Positions 1 to 10,341 of a DNA stretch of 64,000 nt are shown here, one piece after another. A program made the translations under genes and the position numbers. The notes below the pieces were generated by a model. That model worked only from the letters and a program-made list of their open reading frames with translations. It ran no database searches and was not told the DNA's origin. Each line of letters begins with the position of its first letter. Position 1 is the first letter of the stretch. The stretch lies in contig JBAIAA010000245.1 of assembly GCA_037893245.1 (NCBI GenBank), positions 434,001 through 498,000 of the forward strand. The letters run 5' to 3'. The DNA is from Crossaster papposus (lineage: Eukaryota; Echinodermata; Asteroidea; Velatida; Solasteridae).

Positions 1-930
1 CAGCAGAACCTTTTCCGCGTCTTAAAAAAAATAACGAAAAGCACGGAGGGGTTATCTTGAAACTTGTACACGAAACCCCCCCCCCCCCCCCCCCCCCCCC
101 TATTTATACAGACTGCAATCTCGCAGAAAAAAATGTGGCCTGAACTGACCTCCTATGAAGCGTATATCACTAGAAAAAAAACTTAAATTAAGAATTACGC
201 TCTGGTCGGGATAGTTACGCAACCACACTGCTGGCATACCAGCACACAATAAATTATACGGATTTATCTCTGCAGACACCTAAAATCCAATGATACTTCA
301 CACAGCAGAACTGCTTCAGCATCTCCACAAAAAAAATTACGAAAACGATGAGAATAGGTTCCGACTTGTGAAAACTCCCTCCCCCTTCCCACATAGAATG
401 AGTTCTGATTCACTGCAGCTTACTCTAGAATTGATCACCAAAAAAACAAAAACAAATTAACTGATCATTCCTTGAAGTATGCCTGCATAAACCGGTTTCT
501 CTGTGCTATACCTTCTTGCAAAAGCACTCCATTAGAATTAAACAACCTAATAGCCTCACAGAAAAAGAAAGTAAATTCCACAAAACCCAGTATTACACGT
601 CCTTCACGTTAATGTCCTTCCCAGGTGACCGAGAATCGTTCTAAAGCACGTCGCCAATTAAAACTATCAACCAATTGGATCATCATGTTCAGTCAAAGCC
701 GATTGTTTGATCACCAGTTTCTGCCGATTTAATAATTTTTCTTTCTTTCTCTCTCTCTTTCTTTCCTTTTTCGTTTATATATATATATATATTTGTTCTT
801 TCGTTTTTTCTTTCGTTTTTTCTTTCCTCCTTTCCTTCTTTTTTCTCTTTCATTTTTTTTTGGGGGATCCGCGCGTGCGGGGGGCTTCAGCCCCCAAAGC
901 CCCCCCCCTGGACACGCCATAGGTTTAGAG
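1..930. other. Non-coding flank with simple sequence
   Basis: No gene is recognisable here. There is a poly-C run near 77-100. A CT-rich stretch followed by a short AT dinucleotide run and more CT-rich sequence lies near 740-860. Open frames across the CT-rich tract are low-complexity artefacts. Confidence 0.6.
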
Positions 931-1267
931 TGAGGATCTGAGGATTAGCCTAGGACGAGGTTGATGAGGTCGAGGATGAAGATGATGAATGAGGATTAGG
1001 ATAAGGTTGATTATGAGATTGAGAGTGAGGATCTGAGGATTAGGATGAGGTTGATGGTGATGGTGAGGATCTAATGAGGATTAGATGAGGTTGATTATGA
1101 GGTTGTGAGTGAAGATTTGAGGATTAGGATGATAAAAAAGGTTGAGGGTGAGAATCTAACGAGGATTAGAATGAGCCTAATTATGAGGTGAGGATTGGGG
1201 ATCTGAGGATTAGGATAAGGTTGATTATATGGTTGAGGGTGAGGATCTGTAAAGATTAGGATGAGGT

Positions 1268-1299
<32 letters not shown>

Positions 1300-1400
1300 A
1301 GGATCTAATGAGTATTAGGATGAAATTGATTATGAGGATGAGGGCGAGGTTCAAAAGTTGAAGATGAATATATGGTTAAGGAAGATGAAGTTCAGAATAA
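930..1400. repeat. Degenerate GA-rich repeat block
   Basis: Irregular repeats built from 'gaggattaggatgaggttga' and 'gagggtgaggatct' words. The same words flank the regular minisatellite at 2,071 and recur at 2,820-3,150 and 9,520-9,780, so this is the decayed edge of one expanded repeat family. Confidence 0.75.
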
Positions 1401-1404
1401 GGTT

Positions 1405-1975
1405 TAGGACATGTGATTGAGGAGGAAGAACTTACTAATGCATCGTCTCATGTCATCACTCAAGACATGTGCTGGAGCATCACATCGTCGACACTTCTGG
1501 TTTGAGGAAGTTGTACAGTATTCTTCAAGGCAGTTCGGGATGGATGTACACCCTATAAGAAAAAGACTTTATTTAGTCACTACCAACGACTCAGTTAGAT
1601 GCACGGACTAAAGTCAAGATGCCATGATGAAACAGGATGTATGTTTATACATTTCCGTTAATTTTTTGTCTTGAATGTGACACTTGCCCAACATGACTCT
1701 ACAAAATCACTTGACAGCTAAATGAAACATCTACCACATGCGAGTAGTTTTTAGTCACCCTCCTAAAATCTAACTTTTTAATCACTTTAATTGTTTGGTC
1801 CCGAGTCACTTAATTTTCCCTTTGGGGTAAAAGTCAGAGTTAATATCAAAGTCAAAAGGATGTCATGACCAAAAATGTTGTATTTTGTTCCCATTTTGTG
1901 CCCAAATGAAGATTTAAGGCTAATGTGCTGTGCAAGAGGGGACATTTTGTTTTATAAAATCCCTTGAAATTTGCC
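1405..1975. repeat. Duplicated segment, copy 1 (uninterrupted)
   Basis: This stretch matches 9,775-10,340 and resumes at 13,219-13,275. Shared landmarks are 'catcgtctcatgtcatcact' and 'tgtgcaagaggggacat'. The second copy carries three inserted transposons at the point that is intact here (near 1,908-1,925), so this copy records the pre-insertion state. The short ORF at 1,417 is not convincingly coding. Confidence 0.75.
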
Positions 1976-2070
1976 ATAGGCCCTATACGCCTTAAAACTT
2001 TAATGCATTGGACATGCATTTGTAGATATATCGGAGATGATGTATTTTCTGTAATAGATAACGAAGATTA

Positions 2071-2820
2071 GAGTGAGAATCTAATGAGGGTGAGGATCTA
2101 ATGAGGGTGAGGATCTAATGAGGGTGAGGATCTAATGAGGGTGAGGATCTAATGAGGGTGAGGATCTAATGAGGGTGAGGATCTAATGAGGGTGAGGATC
2201 TAATGAGGGTGAGGATCTAATGAGGGTGAGGATCTAATGAGGGTGAGGATCTAATGAGGGTGAGGATCTAATGAGGGTGAGGATCTAATGAGGGTGAGGA
2301 TCTAATGAGGGTGAGAATCTAATGAGGGTGAGAATCTAATGAGGGTGAGAATCTAATGAGGGTGAGGATCTAATGAGGGTGAGGATCTAATGAGGGTGAG
2401 GATCTAATGAAGGTGAGGATCTAATGAGGGTGAGGATCTAATGAGGGTGAGGATCTATTGAGGGTGAGGATCTATTGAGGGTGAGGATCTATTGAGGGTG
2501 AGGATCTAATGAGGGTGAGGATCTAATGAGGGTGAGGATCTAATGAGGGTGAGGATCTAATGAGGGTGAGGATCTAATGAGGGTGAGGATCTAATGAGGG
2601 TGAGGATCTAATGAGGGTGAGGATCTAATGAGGGTGAGAATCTAATGAGGGTGAGGATCTAATGAGGGTGAGGATCTAATGAGGGTGAGGATCTAATGAG
2701 GGTGAGGATCTAATGAGGGTGAGGATCTAATGAGGGTGAGAATCTAATGAGGGTGAGGATCTAATGAGGGTGAGGATCTAATGAGGGTGAGGATCTAATG
2801 AGGGTGAGGATCTAATGAGG
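2071..2820. repeat. 17-bp minisatellite
   Basis: About 44 head-to-tail copies of the 17-bp unit gagggtgaggatctaat, nearly perfect. A few variants occur in clusters (gagaat for gaggat, ctattg for ctaatg), which points to local expansion of variant units. The strands are strongly purine/pyrimidine asymmetric. Confidence 0.97.
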
Positions 2821-3149
2821 ATTAAGTTGATTATGAGGTTGAGGGTGAGTATCTGGGAATTAGGACATGGTTAATTATGAGGTCGAGGATAAGGACCTAA
2901 TGAGGATTAGGATGAGGTCGATTATGAAGTGGAGAGTGAGGATCTGAGGATTAGGATGTGGTTGATTATGAGAATTTGATGAGGATTTAGATGAGGTTGA
3001 TTATGAGGTTGAGAGTGAGAATCTGAGGATTAGGATGAGGTTGATGGTGAGGATCTAACGAGGATTAGGATGAGGTTGATTATGAGGTTGAAAGTGAAAA
3101 TCTGAGGATTAGGATCAGGTTGATTACAAGGTTAGGGACTGGGTGAGAG

Positions 3150-3460
3150 CGATGCTCTTGCGTTTGAAGCTAAACAGTTAATATTCCTCATTCAAAATTC
3201 AACAATCCACTGCTATTCGTCAATTCGTTCAAGGTCATAATCTTTTTTGTGAGTCTCCCAACCGGTTTCAATAGAGTGTTGTGTTCCAAGCTGTCCCAGC
3301 CCCAATAGTTCTAGACCATATACAAACATATACTTTGTACAAAGACCCTACATTTGAAAAAGATATTGAAGACATTGTGGCAACACTTTGCAGTGGCTGT
3401 GTAGTTATCTGACAAACCGGCTACAACAACTTTCAAGGGATGCTTATACTGGGAGAGGGT
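3150..3460 (+). pseudogene. RecQ/DEAD-helicase-like exon remnant, copy 1
   Basis: A diverged copy of the sequence at 4,952. It can be read with gaps as a helicase N-terminal motif: a Q-containing segment, then 'VSLPTGF' where Walker A would be P-T-G-x-G-K-S, but the GK(S/T) residues are lost. Downstream the frame is broken. It lies in an intron of the minus-strand EGF gene and is probably a transposon-borne or retroposed helicase fragment. The helicase call rests on motif resemblance only. Confidence 0.35.
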
Positions 3461-3724
3461 TTGTTTAATTTGTTTGTTTTTGACTTTCCGTTAACATTTT
3501 TGTGAATGAAACCTGAAACTGTAGGTATTAAAGATGTGATACACGACAAAAAATGTAAATCACATTTTGTTGAAATGTTTACCCTCTCAACTTTAAGTAG
3601 GACATTACATGATAATGCACGACTTAATACCCTTTTTGTAGAGCCGGTCACATTTGTATAATGGCTGCGTGCAAGCTTAGAAAATATCACTTTGAAAAAT
3701 GTACCTTTTTAAAACAAAACTAAC

Positions 3725-3847
3725 CTGCACACGTTACGCCATCGCCATAGCCTCCATTACAGTCACATATAAAGGATCCCAGTGTGTTGGTGCACGAGGC
3801 CGTACCGTCGGCGCAATCATGTGTTCCGTCTAAACATTCATCCACAT
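3725..3847 (-). CDS. Calcium-binding EGF-like exon (most 3' of four)
   Basis: A 123-bp exon that encodes exactly one EGF module. On the minus strand an AG acceptor (after a tttgcag tract) precedes it and a GTTAGT-type donor follows. Both borders are phase 1, the usual arrangement for shuffled EGF exons. The module starts DVDEC, the calcium-binding signature (D-x-D/N-E-C), and has six cysteines ending TCAG. It is one residue shorter than its three paralogues (6,342, 7,532, 9,005) in the last loop. The gene is an extracellular or membrane multi-EGF protein of the fibrillin, fibropellin or Notch type. Neighbouring domains are outside the window, so it cannot be named. Confidence 0.8.
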
Positions 3848-3929
3848 CTGCAAAGACAACGAAACCCATCGATAAATTACGTATTTGTACTGACAACTGT
3901 ACATGAACATTATTTTCAATACGAATCAC

Positions 3930-4200
3930 AGCCTTGGACCAATTTCATAAAACGTGTAAGCACACAAATTTGCTAAGCATGAAAATTCTTCCTTGACAAA
4001 AAAGGGTTACAAACCAAAAGTTTAGGTTATGTTTATTGTTTGTGACTGGTATTCAGCTGGTGTTTGCTTTTCATAAAAAGCACATGAAGGTTTGGTTGGT
4101 AACCTGTTTTTACTGAGCAAGACGTTTTGTGCTAATCACTGTTTTGTCTATCTTTTACTGAAACCAACACAAAATCTTACGCTGATGTATTATTGAGATA
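3930..4200. repeat. 'ccaatttcat' repeat, EGF-intron copy 1
   Basis: Begins 'ggaccaatttcataaaacg' followed by 'aatttgct(t)agcatgaaa' words. Related copies occur at 6,555-6,680, 7,738-7,830, 9,216-9,480, 18,710-18,870, 21,890-22,205 and, as a complete element with inverted ends, 42,391-43,019. It is a dispersed non-autonomous element whose copies near the EGF exons were multiplied by tandem duplication. Confidence 0.6.
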
Positions 4201-4951
4201 CCTTTTATGTCTCTTATTTATTACATCGGGTGATAAAAATTTTTGTTTGGGTGGCACATACAACAAACTGGGGGGAATATCCTATACCTCCCCTTCCCCC
4301 AACCCCCTGTCCAACAAGTGAAGGGGGAATATGTTTGGCCAATAACAGCATGTTATAAACATCGGGGTGCACTACCCTAATTTAAGGGAGAATTTCTACG
4401 CGAGCTCATTAGCATGAAATGTGCCCCCCCCCCCACAAAAAACATTTTTGAAAAAGGAGGCCATTTGTTAAAAAAAAAAGGGGGGGGGGAGGGGGAATTG
4501 TATAAACTCCCTGGTTTTTTAGCTTAAAAAAAAAAAATGGGTCCTAATTGCCCTAGAACGTGGAGGGATGCCATTTTGTAAAATGGCTGCGTGCAGGCTC
4601 GGTAAGTATCACTTTTCAGGAGGTGAGTTTCTTTTGGTGTGAATATTAAAAAATGTAATTGGCTAACCCACAAAAAAATGAAAAGAAATGGAAAGATAAA
4701 GGCCAAGACAATAATCTGATTGTTGTTTAAATAAAAAAACCAAGTGATGTCGGTTTGCATGAAACTTGGCCCTCAACGTTATTGATTTTACACTGGTTTC
4801 ATGGGGCTTGAATGAGGCTAGCACCCATCGGTGCTGTTGTAGACAAATCAGCCGTATATATCTGGGGCCGTAGATAGCGTTTATCCAACGTCTTGGTGCA
4901 CATTCTGTGGTTTGATACATTAGATTGGTTTAACGTATATGCACGCTCAGT

Positions 4952-5280
4952 ATGGCTGCTGCGGATCGACTCGACGATGCTCTGGCGTTTGAAGCTAAAA
5001 AGTTGAATATTCCTCATTTCAAAATTCAACAGTCCACAGCTATTTGTCAATTTGTTCAAGGTCATAATCTTTTTGTGAGTCTCGGCAACCGGTTTCAGTT
5101 AGAGTGTTGTGTTTCAAGCCGCCCCGGCCCCAATAGTTCTAGACTAAATACAAACATACTTTGTACAAAGACCCTACATTTAAAAAAAAGATATTGAAGA
5201 CATTGTGGCAAAACTTTACAGTGGCTGTATAGTTATCTGACCGACCGGCTACAACGGGTAACTTTCAAGGAATCATGCCT
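4952..5280 (+). pseudogene. RecQ/DEAD-helicase-like fragment, copy 2
   Basis: Starts ATG GCT GCT GCG. About 45 residues read like the N-terminal motif 0/I region of a RecQ-type helicase (FKIQQSTAICQFVQGHNLF), then the frame shifts where Walker A should be. The following block ('gatattgaagacattgtggc') recurs at 3,360, 7,195 and 8,670. A duplicated, non-functional remnant. RecQ assignment is tentative. Confidence 0.4.
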
Positions 5281-5399
5281 AATGCTAGCGTCACACAGAG
5301 CTTACGATACCCACGATAACCAAAATAAGCTATGATAGCTCAATCGTAGCTTTTCTTACGATTTTGAGGCTAAAATCTGCGAATCGTAAGCTATTCACG

Positions 5400-5665
5400 A
5401 TTCATAAGATGGAGTTGCGAGTGTTACGATTGCGTTATGATGAACTTACGATTACTCACCATGGAGTTACGATTGGTGTTACGATGGAGTTGCGATTGAG
5501 TTGCGATATACTTGCGATTGTTACGATGGACAAACGTTGGACATACGATTGCTAACGTTAGACTTGCGATTCATACGATTGACTTATGATCAAGACGATA
5601 GAGGTACGATTGTTGCGATGGAGTTACGATTGTTGCGATGGAGTTACGATTGTTGCGATGGACGT
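5400..5665. repeat. Irregular 'ttacgatt/ttgcgatt' repeat
   Basis: Short words such as gttgcgatggagttacgatt repeat with variation. The last three copies (about 5,610-5,665) are an almost exact 18-bp tandem. Long open frames across it come from the repeat and are not treated as genes. Confidence 0.7.
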
Positions 5666-5683
5666 CATTACGTTATTGTGTGG

Positions 5684-5772
5684 TAATGACCGGGTTGGGG
5701 GGTGACCGCTGGTAATGGATCGAGCAGAAGGCGAGGTCCATTGCCAGCGGTCATCCCCCAACCCGGTCATTA
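5684..5772. repeat. 36-bp-arm hairpin
   Basis: Arms 5,684-5,719 and 5,737-5,772 are reverse complements with about two mismatches, around a 17-nt loop. Weaker complementarity extends outwards ('gttattg' against 'cagtaataac'). Probably a small foldback MITE. Confidence 0.85.
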
Positions 5773-6341
5773 TCACGCAGTAATAACCAGGTCCTCGCAC
5801 TGAAAAATTGTGAAAATGCTCAAAATTTCGTGACTTTTCTTTCGGCAATATTTCCAGCGTTTTGTGTTCATGTTTAGGGGCCATGTTTTAGCTTATGCAT
5901 GGTACCCTTACGTCTCCTCAATATGTGTTGTTATTATAACCCAGACTTTGAGACCAAACTAGCTGACCACTGATGCCCACTGTGTATAGCAGCGCGCTAG
6001 CGTTAGCAGACGACACGCGCATTTTGGAAAATGCCGCGCGTATAGATACAAACGTTCTACGCGTACTTTTTATAGCGCGCAGTATCAATATTTGACGCGT
6101 CCTTGTTACAAGTTACCGTAGAACTGTTGCATTCGGCCAATCATGGGCTTACATGATGCTTGATTATAATGCTGGTTCAGGGAACATTTATTCGCTTCTT
6201 CTTGAAACCCATGATATTACTACCTGATAATCCACTCCACGTGATCGAGTCTCGACCAATCAGAAGCTCTCCTAGATATTTATTACTACAACATAAGCAC
6301 CGTTTTATTTGAAAATGTACCTTTTTTAAAACAAAACTAAC

Positions 6342-6467
6342 CTGCACACGTTTCGCCATTGCCAGTGTAGCCTACATTACAGTCACAATCATAGGATCCC
6401 AGTGTGTTGGAGCACGTGGTCGTACTGTCGGCGCAATCATCCGTTCCCACTAAACATTCATTCACAT
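6342..6467 (-). CDS. EGF-like exon (third in transcript order)
   Basis: A 126-bp phase 1-1 exon bounded by tttgcag on its 5' side and GTTAG on its 3' side (minus strand). It encodes one EGF module beginning DVNEC, consistent with calcium binding, with six cysteines and a GYTGNG turn before the last cysteine. It lies about 2.5 kb from the exon at 3,725 and 1.1 kb from the one at 7,532. Its flanking intron sequence matches theirs, so exon and intron were duplicated together. Confidence 0.8.
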
Positions 6468-6677
6468 CTGCAAAGACAACGAAGCCCATCGATAAGTTAC
6501 GTATTTGTACTGACAACTGTACATGAGCATTATTTTCAATACGAATAACAACTTTGGACCAATTTCATAAAACGTTTAAGCACAACAATTTGCTTAGCAT
6601 GAAAATTCTTCCTTGACAAAAAAAAAGGGTTAGAAACTAAATGTTCAGGTTATGTTTATTGTTTGTGACTGGTATTC

Positions 6678-7170
6678 AGAGTGACCGAAGTGATGGCAGA
6701 GATGGATACGCTGGAGATCCACCCCAGACGGGACCTGGATGCAGTTGAAGGTGGACGGCGACGGCCACCTCCGACTTACTGGACGAGAAATTTTGACTCA
6801 TTTCTTTTGTTGTATTGTTGTTGGCGTCGTGCGTCTCCGGTCCGGGTTCTCCGGGTATGCGGCGGCAGATGCCCGCCGTCCTGTTTGGGAACAAACAAGT
6901 CTTCGAAGCGGGCTGTGTAGCGTCTGTGCCGGTTGGCCGATAGAGGGCACTAGAGCGATTCCACGGTGGAGTCGTCTAGTGATCCCTGTCGGTACGCCCG
7001 GGCAACCCGTTCTGGAGAGGGCATACGTCGCGAGCAGCTTCATGTCAGTGTTTTGACCGGAGAAGTATAGTGCTAATAAACGGCCTGAGAATCACCGAAA
7101 CCACAGAATACCTGTCTCTGTTGCCTTCTTGTGTGTTTGTCGACACCAGCAACGGTCTACGTTACAATAC
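6678..7170 (+). mobile_element. Retroelement-like insertion, copy 1 (LTR-like 3' end)
   Basis: Inserted at the same intron position ('ggtattcag') as the copy at 7,826. GC-rich and unlike its AT-rich surroundings. It contains a short ORF piece ('gtgatggcagagatgg'), then a TGTTGTATTG start, an aataaa signal near 7,076 and an end near 'cgttacaat', which would suit the 3' end and LTR of a retrotransposon. No protease, RT or integrase motif is visible. The LTR interpretation is inference. Confidence 0.35.
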
Positions 7171-7291
7171 TTTGTACAAAGACCCTACATTTTAAAAAGA
7201 TATTGAAGACATTGTGGCAACACTTTACAGTGGCTGTGTAGTTATCTGACAAACCGGCTACAGCGGGTAACTTTCAAGGGATCAAGCCTAA

Positions 7292-7486
7292 ATGGAAGAG
7301 GGTTTGTTTAATTTGTTTGTTTTTGACTTTACGTTCTGTGTACAGTCTCATTTACCACAATATGCTGACGATAAAGTACTTTATCTTGTTATCAACTTGC
7401 CTGTTGATAAAGACATTTTGCGGAATGAATTAGATATGATTTCTACTTGGAGTGTGCAAAACAAGATCATAATTGCTATGACATAA
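7292..7486 (+). pseudogene. Non-LTR reverse transcriptase fragment, copy 1
   Basis: An open stretch containing the RT catalytic box YADD followed by a conserved downstream pattern (hydrophobic, then L-D-x-I-S-T-W and N-K-I). This is typical of the palm end of jockey/CR1-like non-LTR retrotransposon RT. Only about 45 residues survive and the frame ends at a stop. It is fused to sequence that also follows the helicase-like remnants. Confidence 0.6.
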
Positions 7487-7531
7487 GCACCGTTCTATTT
7501 GAAAATGTACCTTTTTAAAAACAAAACTAAC

Positions 7532-7657
7532 CTGCACACGTTCTGCCATTGCCAGTGTAGCCTTCATTACAGTCACATTCATAGGATCCCAGTGTGTTGG
7601 TGCACGTGGCCGTACCGTCTGCGCAATTATCTGTTCCGGCTAAACATTCAATCACAT
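7532..7657 (-). CDS. EGF-like exon (second in transcript order), atypical start
   Basis: A 126-bp phase 1-1 exon with intact splice borders and six cysteines. It begins DVIEC instead of DV(D/N)EC, so the acidic or amide residue that helps bind calcium is replaced by Ile. Otherwise nearly identical to the 9,005 exon, which suggests a recent duplication. This module may not bind calcium, or this copy may be decaying. Confidence 0.78.
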
Positions 7658-7825
7658 CTGCAAAGAAAACGAAACCCATTGATAAATTACGTATTATGTA
7701 CTGACAACTGTACATGAACATTCAATACGAATAACAACCTTGGACCAATTTCATAAAACGTGTAAGCACAACAATTTGCTTAAAAAAAATGTTCAGGTTA
7801 TGTTTATTGTTTGCGACTGGTATTC

Positions 7826-8660
7826 AGAGTGACCGGAGTGATGGCAGAGATGGATACGCTGGAGATCTACCCCTGCGGCGACGAGATGAAGCTTGTCAGT
7901 CCCGCAGGCCGAGGGCCTTCTCCGCCTCGCCTCTCCCGACAGGGGAGCCCAGACCTCCCCCACGGCGGACAGGACCACCCCGCGGCGGCCCGACCTTTGT
8001 CGCCGCCCCCGTCCAGGAGACGACAGGGCCCAGTTTCGGTGGGGCAGCCGGGGGACCACCTCCACTCGGAGCGGTCCTGCCGGCCTCCCAGTTCGGAGCG
8101 GGACGAGTCGGCCAGCCAGCCAAGCCAGGGCCAGGAAGGGCTGCCTCGACCACCTCCACCCCGCCTATCAAGGCGCCGAGGACAGGTCAGCGGACGCCGG
8201 CCGAAGGAAGAAAGCCCCGCCAATCCATTTCCACCAGCTCGGGTGGAAGGCGGGACTCAGACGGAGCTCCCGACACCCACTCGAATGACGACGATTCAGT
8301 GGCGTGGGCAGCCTAGGGTCTTGCCGGCTTGGTCCCGGGTGGACCTGCCAGACGGGACCTGGATGCAGTTGAAGGTGGACGGCGACGCCCACCTCCGACT
8401 TACTGGACGAGAACATTTGACTCTCATTTCTTTTGTTGTATTGTTGTTAGCATCGTGCGCCCTCCGGTCCGAGTTTTTCCGGGTATGCGGCGGCAGATGC
8501 CCGCCGTTCTGTTTGGGGACAAACAGGTCTTCAAAGCGGGCTGTGTAGCGTCTGTGCCGGTTGGCCGATAGAGGGCACTAGAGCGATTCCACGGTGGAGT
8601 CGTCTAGTGATCCCTGTCGGTAGTCCCGGGCAACCCATTCTGGAGAGCCAATACGCTCTG
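7826..8660 (+). mobile_element. GC-rich retroelement-like insertion, copy 2
   Basis: Starts at the same 'ggtattcag' junction as copy 1, but keeps an extra 450 bp of very GC-rich, proline/arginine-coding sequence (about 7,870-8,310). From about 8,330 it matches 6,722-7,020. An open frame of about 245 codons spans it. It is low-complexity (P, R, S, G), possibly a gag-like remnant. Base composition contrasts sharply with the neighbours. It is truncated at 8,655, where it abuts the helicase-associated repeat. Confidence 0.35.
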
Positions 8661-8776
8661 CATTTTAAAAGGATATTGAAGACATTGCGGAAACACTTTA
8701 CAGTGGCTGTGTAGTTATCTGACAAACCGGCTACAGTGGTTAACTTTCATGGGATCATACCTAACTGGGAGAGAGT

Positions 8777-8959
8777 TTGTTTAATTTGTTTGTTTTTGAC
8801 TTTCCGTTCTGTGTACCACATCATTTACCACATTATGCTGACGATAAAGTACTTTATCGTGTTATCAACTTGCCTGTTGATAAAAACATTTTGCAGAATG
8901 ACTTAGATATGATTTCTACTTGGAGTGTGCAAAACAAGATCATAATTGCTACAACATAA
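8777..8959 (+). pseudogene. Non-LTR reverse transcriptase fragment, copy 2
   Basis: Near-identical duplicate of the 7,292 fragment, with YADD, L-D-M-I-S-T-W and N-K-I, ending in a stop just before the next EGF exon region. Its presence upstream of two successive EGF exons shows that exon plus flanking TE debris was duplicated as a unit. Confidence 0.6.
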
Positions 8960-9004
8960 GCACCGTTCTATTTGAAAATGTACCTTTTTAAAAACAAAAC
9001 TAAC

Positions 9005-9130
9005 CTGCACACGTTCTGCCATTGCCAGTGTAGCCTTCATTACAGTCACAATCATAGGATCCCAGTGTGTTGGTGCACGTGGCCGTACCGTCGGCGCAAT
9101 TATCCGTTCTGGCTAAACATTCATCCACAT
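9005..9130 (-). CDS. Calcium-binding EGF-like exon (most 5' seen)
   Basis: A 126-bp phase 1-1 exon, acceptor tttgcag and donor GTTAG on the minus strand. One EGF module starting DVDEC, six cysteines, GYTGNG turn. It differs from the 7,532 exon at only a few residues. Further upstream exons would lie above 9,130, but I find no more cysteine-patterned exons in this window. Confidence 0.8.
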
Positions 9131-9774
9131 CTGCAAAGACAACGAAACCCATCGATAAATTACGTATTTGTACTGACAACTGTACATGAACATTAAATTC
9201 AATACGAATAACAACCTTGGACCAATTTCATAAAACGTGTAAGCACAACAATTTACTTAGCATGAAGATTTTTCTTCCTTGACAAAAAAGGGTTAAAAAC
9301 AAAATGTTCAGGTTATGTTTATTGTTTGTGACTGGTATTTAGCTGGTGTTTGCTTTGCATGAAAAGCACATAAAGGTTTGGTTGGTAACCTTTTTTTACT
9401 GAGCAAGACGTTTTTGTGCTAATCACTTTTTTTGTCTATCTTTACTGAAACCAACACAAATCTTACGCTGATGTATTATTGAGATATGTCTTTTACATCG
9501 GGTGATAAACATTGTTTGGGAAGATCTAAACAAGGATTAGGATGAGGTTAATTATGAGGTTGAGAGTGAAGATCTGAGGATTAGGATAAGGTTGATTATG
9601 ATGCTGAGGGTGAGGATCTAATAAGGATTAGGATGAAGTTGATTATGAGGTTTAGGATTAGGATGTGGAGGTTGGGGGTGAGGATCTAATGAGGATGATG
9701 TTGATTATGAGGTGAAGAAAGAGATTCAGGGTTAAAGATGAATATGAAGTTAGGAAAGATGAAGTTCAGAATAA

Positions 9775-10340
9775 GGTTTAGGACATGTGATTGAGGAGGA
9801 ATAACTTATCAATACATCGTCTCATGTCATCACTCAAGACGAATGCTGGAGCATCACATCGTCGACACTTCTGGTTTGAGGAAGTTGTACAGTATACTTC
9901 AAGGCAGTTCGGGATGGCTGTACACCCTATAAGAAAAAGACTTTTATTTAGTCACTACCAACGACTCAGTTGGAGGCACGGACTAAAGTCAAGATGCCAT
10001 GATAAAACAGGATGTATGTTTATAAATTTCCGTTAAATATTTGTTTTGAATGTGAAACTTGCCCAACATGACTCTACAAAATCACTTGACAGCTAAATGA
10101 AACAACTACAACGTGGGAGTAGTTTTTAGTCACTCTCCCAAAATCCAACTTTTTAATCACTTTAATTGTTCGGTTCCGACTCACCCAGGTTTTCCCCTTG
10201 GGGTAAAAGTCAGAGTTACTTATCAAAGTCAAAATGAAGTCATGACTAAAATTGTTGTATTTTGTCTCTGGTTTATGTAGCGGCACAAATATTCCAGTTT
10301 TGCTTTTACAAATTTTACCCAGTGCCCAAATAAAGATTTA
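9775..10340. repeat. Duplicated segment, copy 2 (interrupted)
   Basis: Paralogue of 1,405-1,925. It breaks at 'gattta' where a TTAA-flanked element starts. The continuation is found after 13,218. Confidence 0.75.
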
Positions 10341-10341
10341 A

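Noticed and set aside
707..922. Opposed ORFs over the CT-rich region
   Set aside because: Low-complexity Phe/Ser/Leu and Lys/Arg translations of a CT tract.
2071..2820. CRISPR-like array
   Set aside because: The 17-bp units are contiguous without spacers, and the DNA is animal; a minisatellite.
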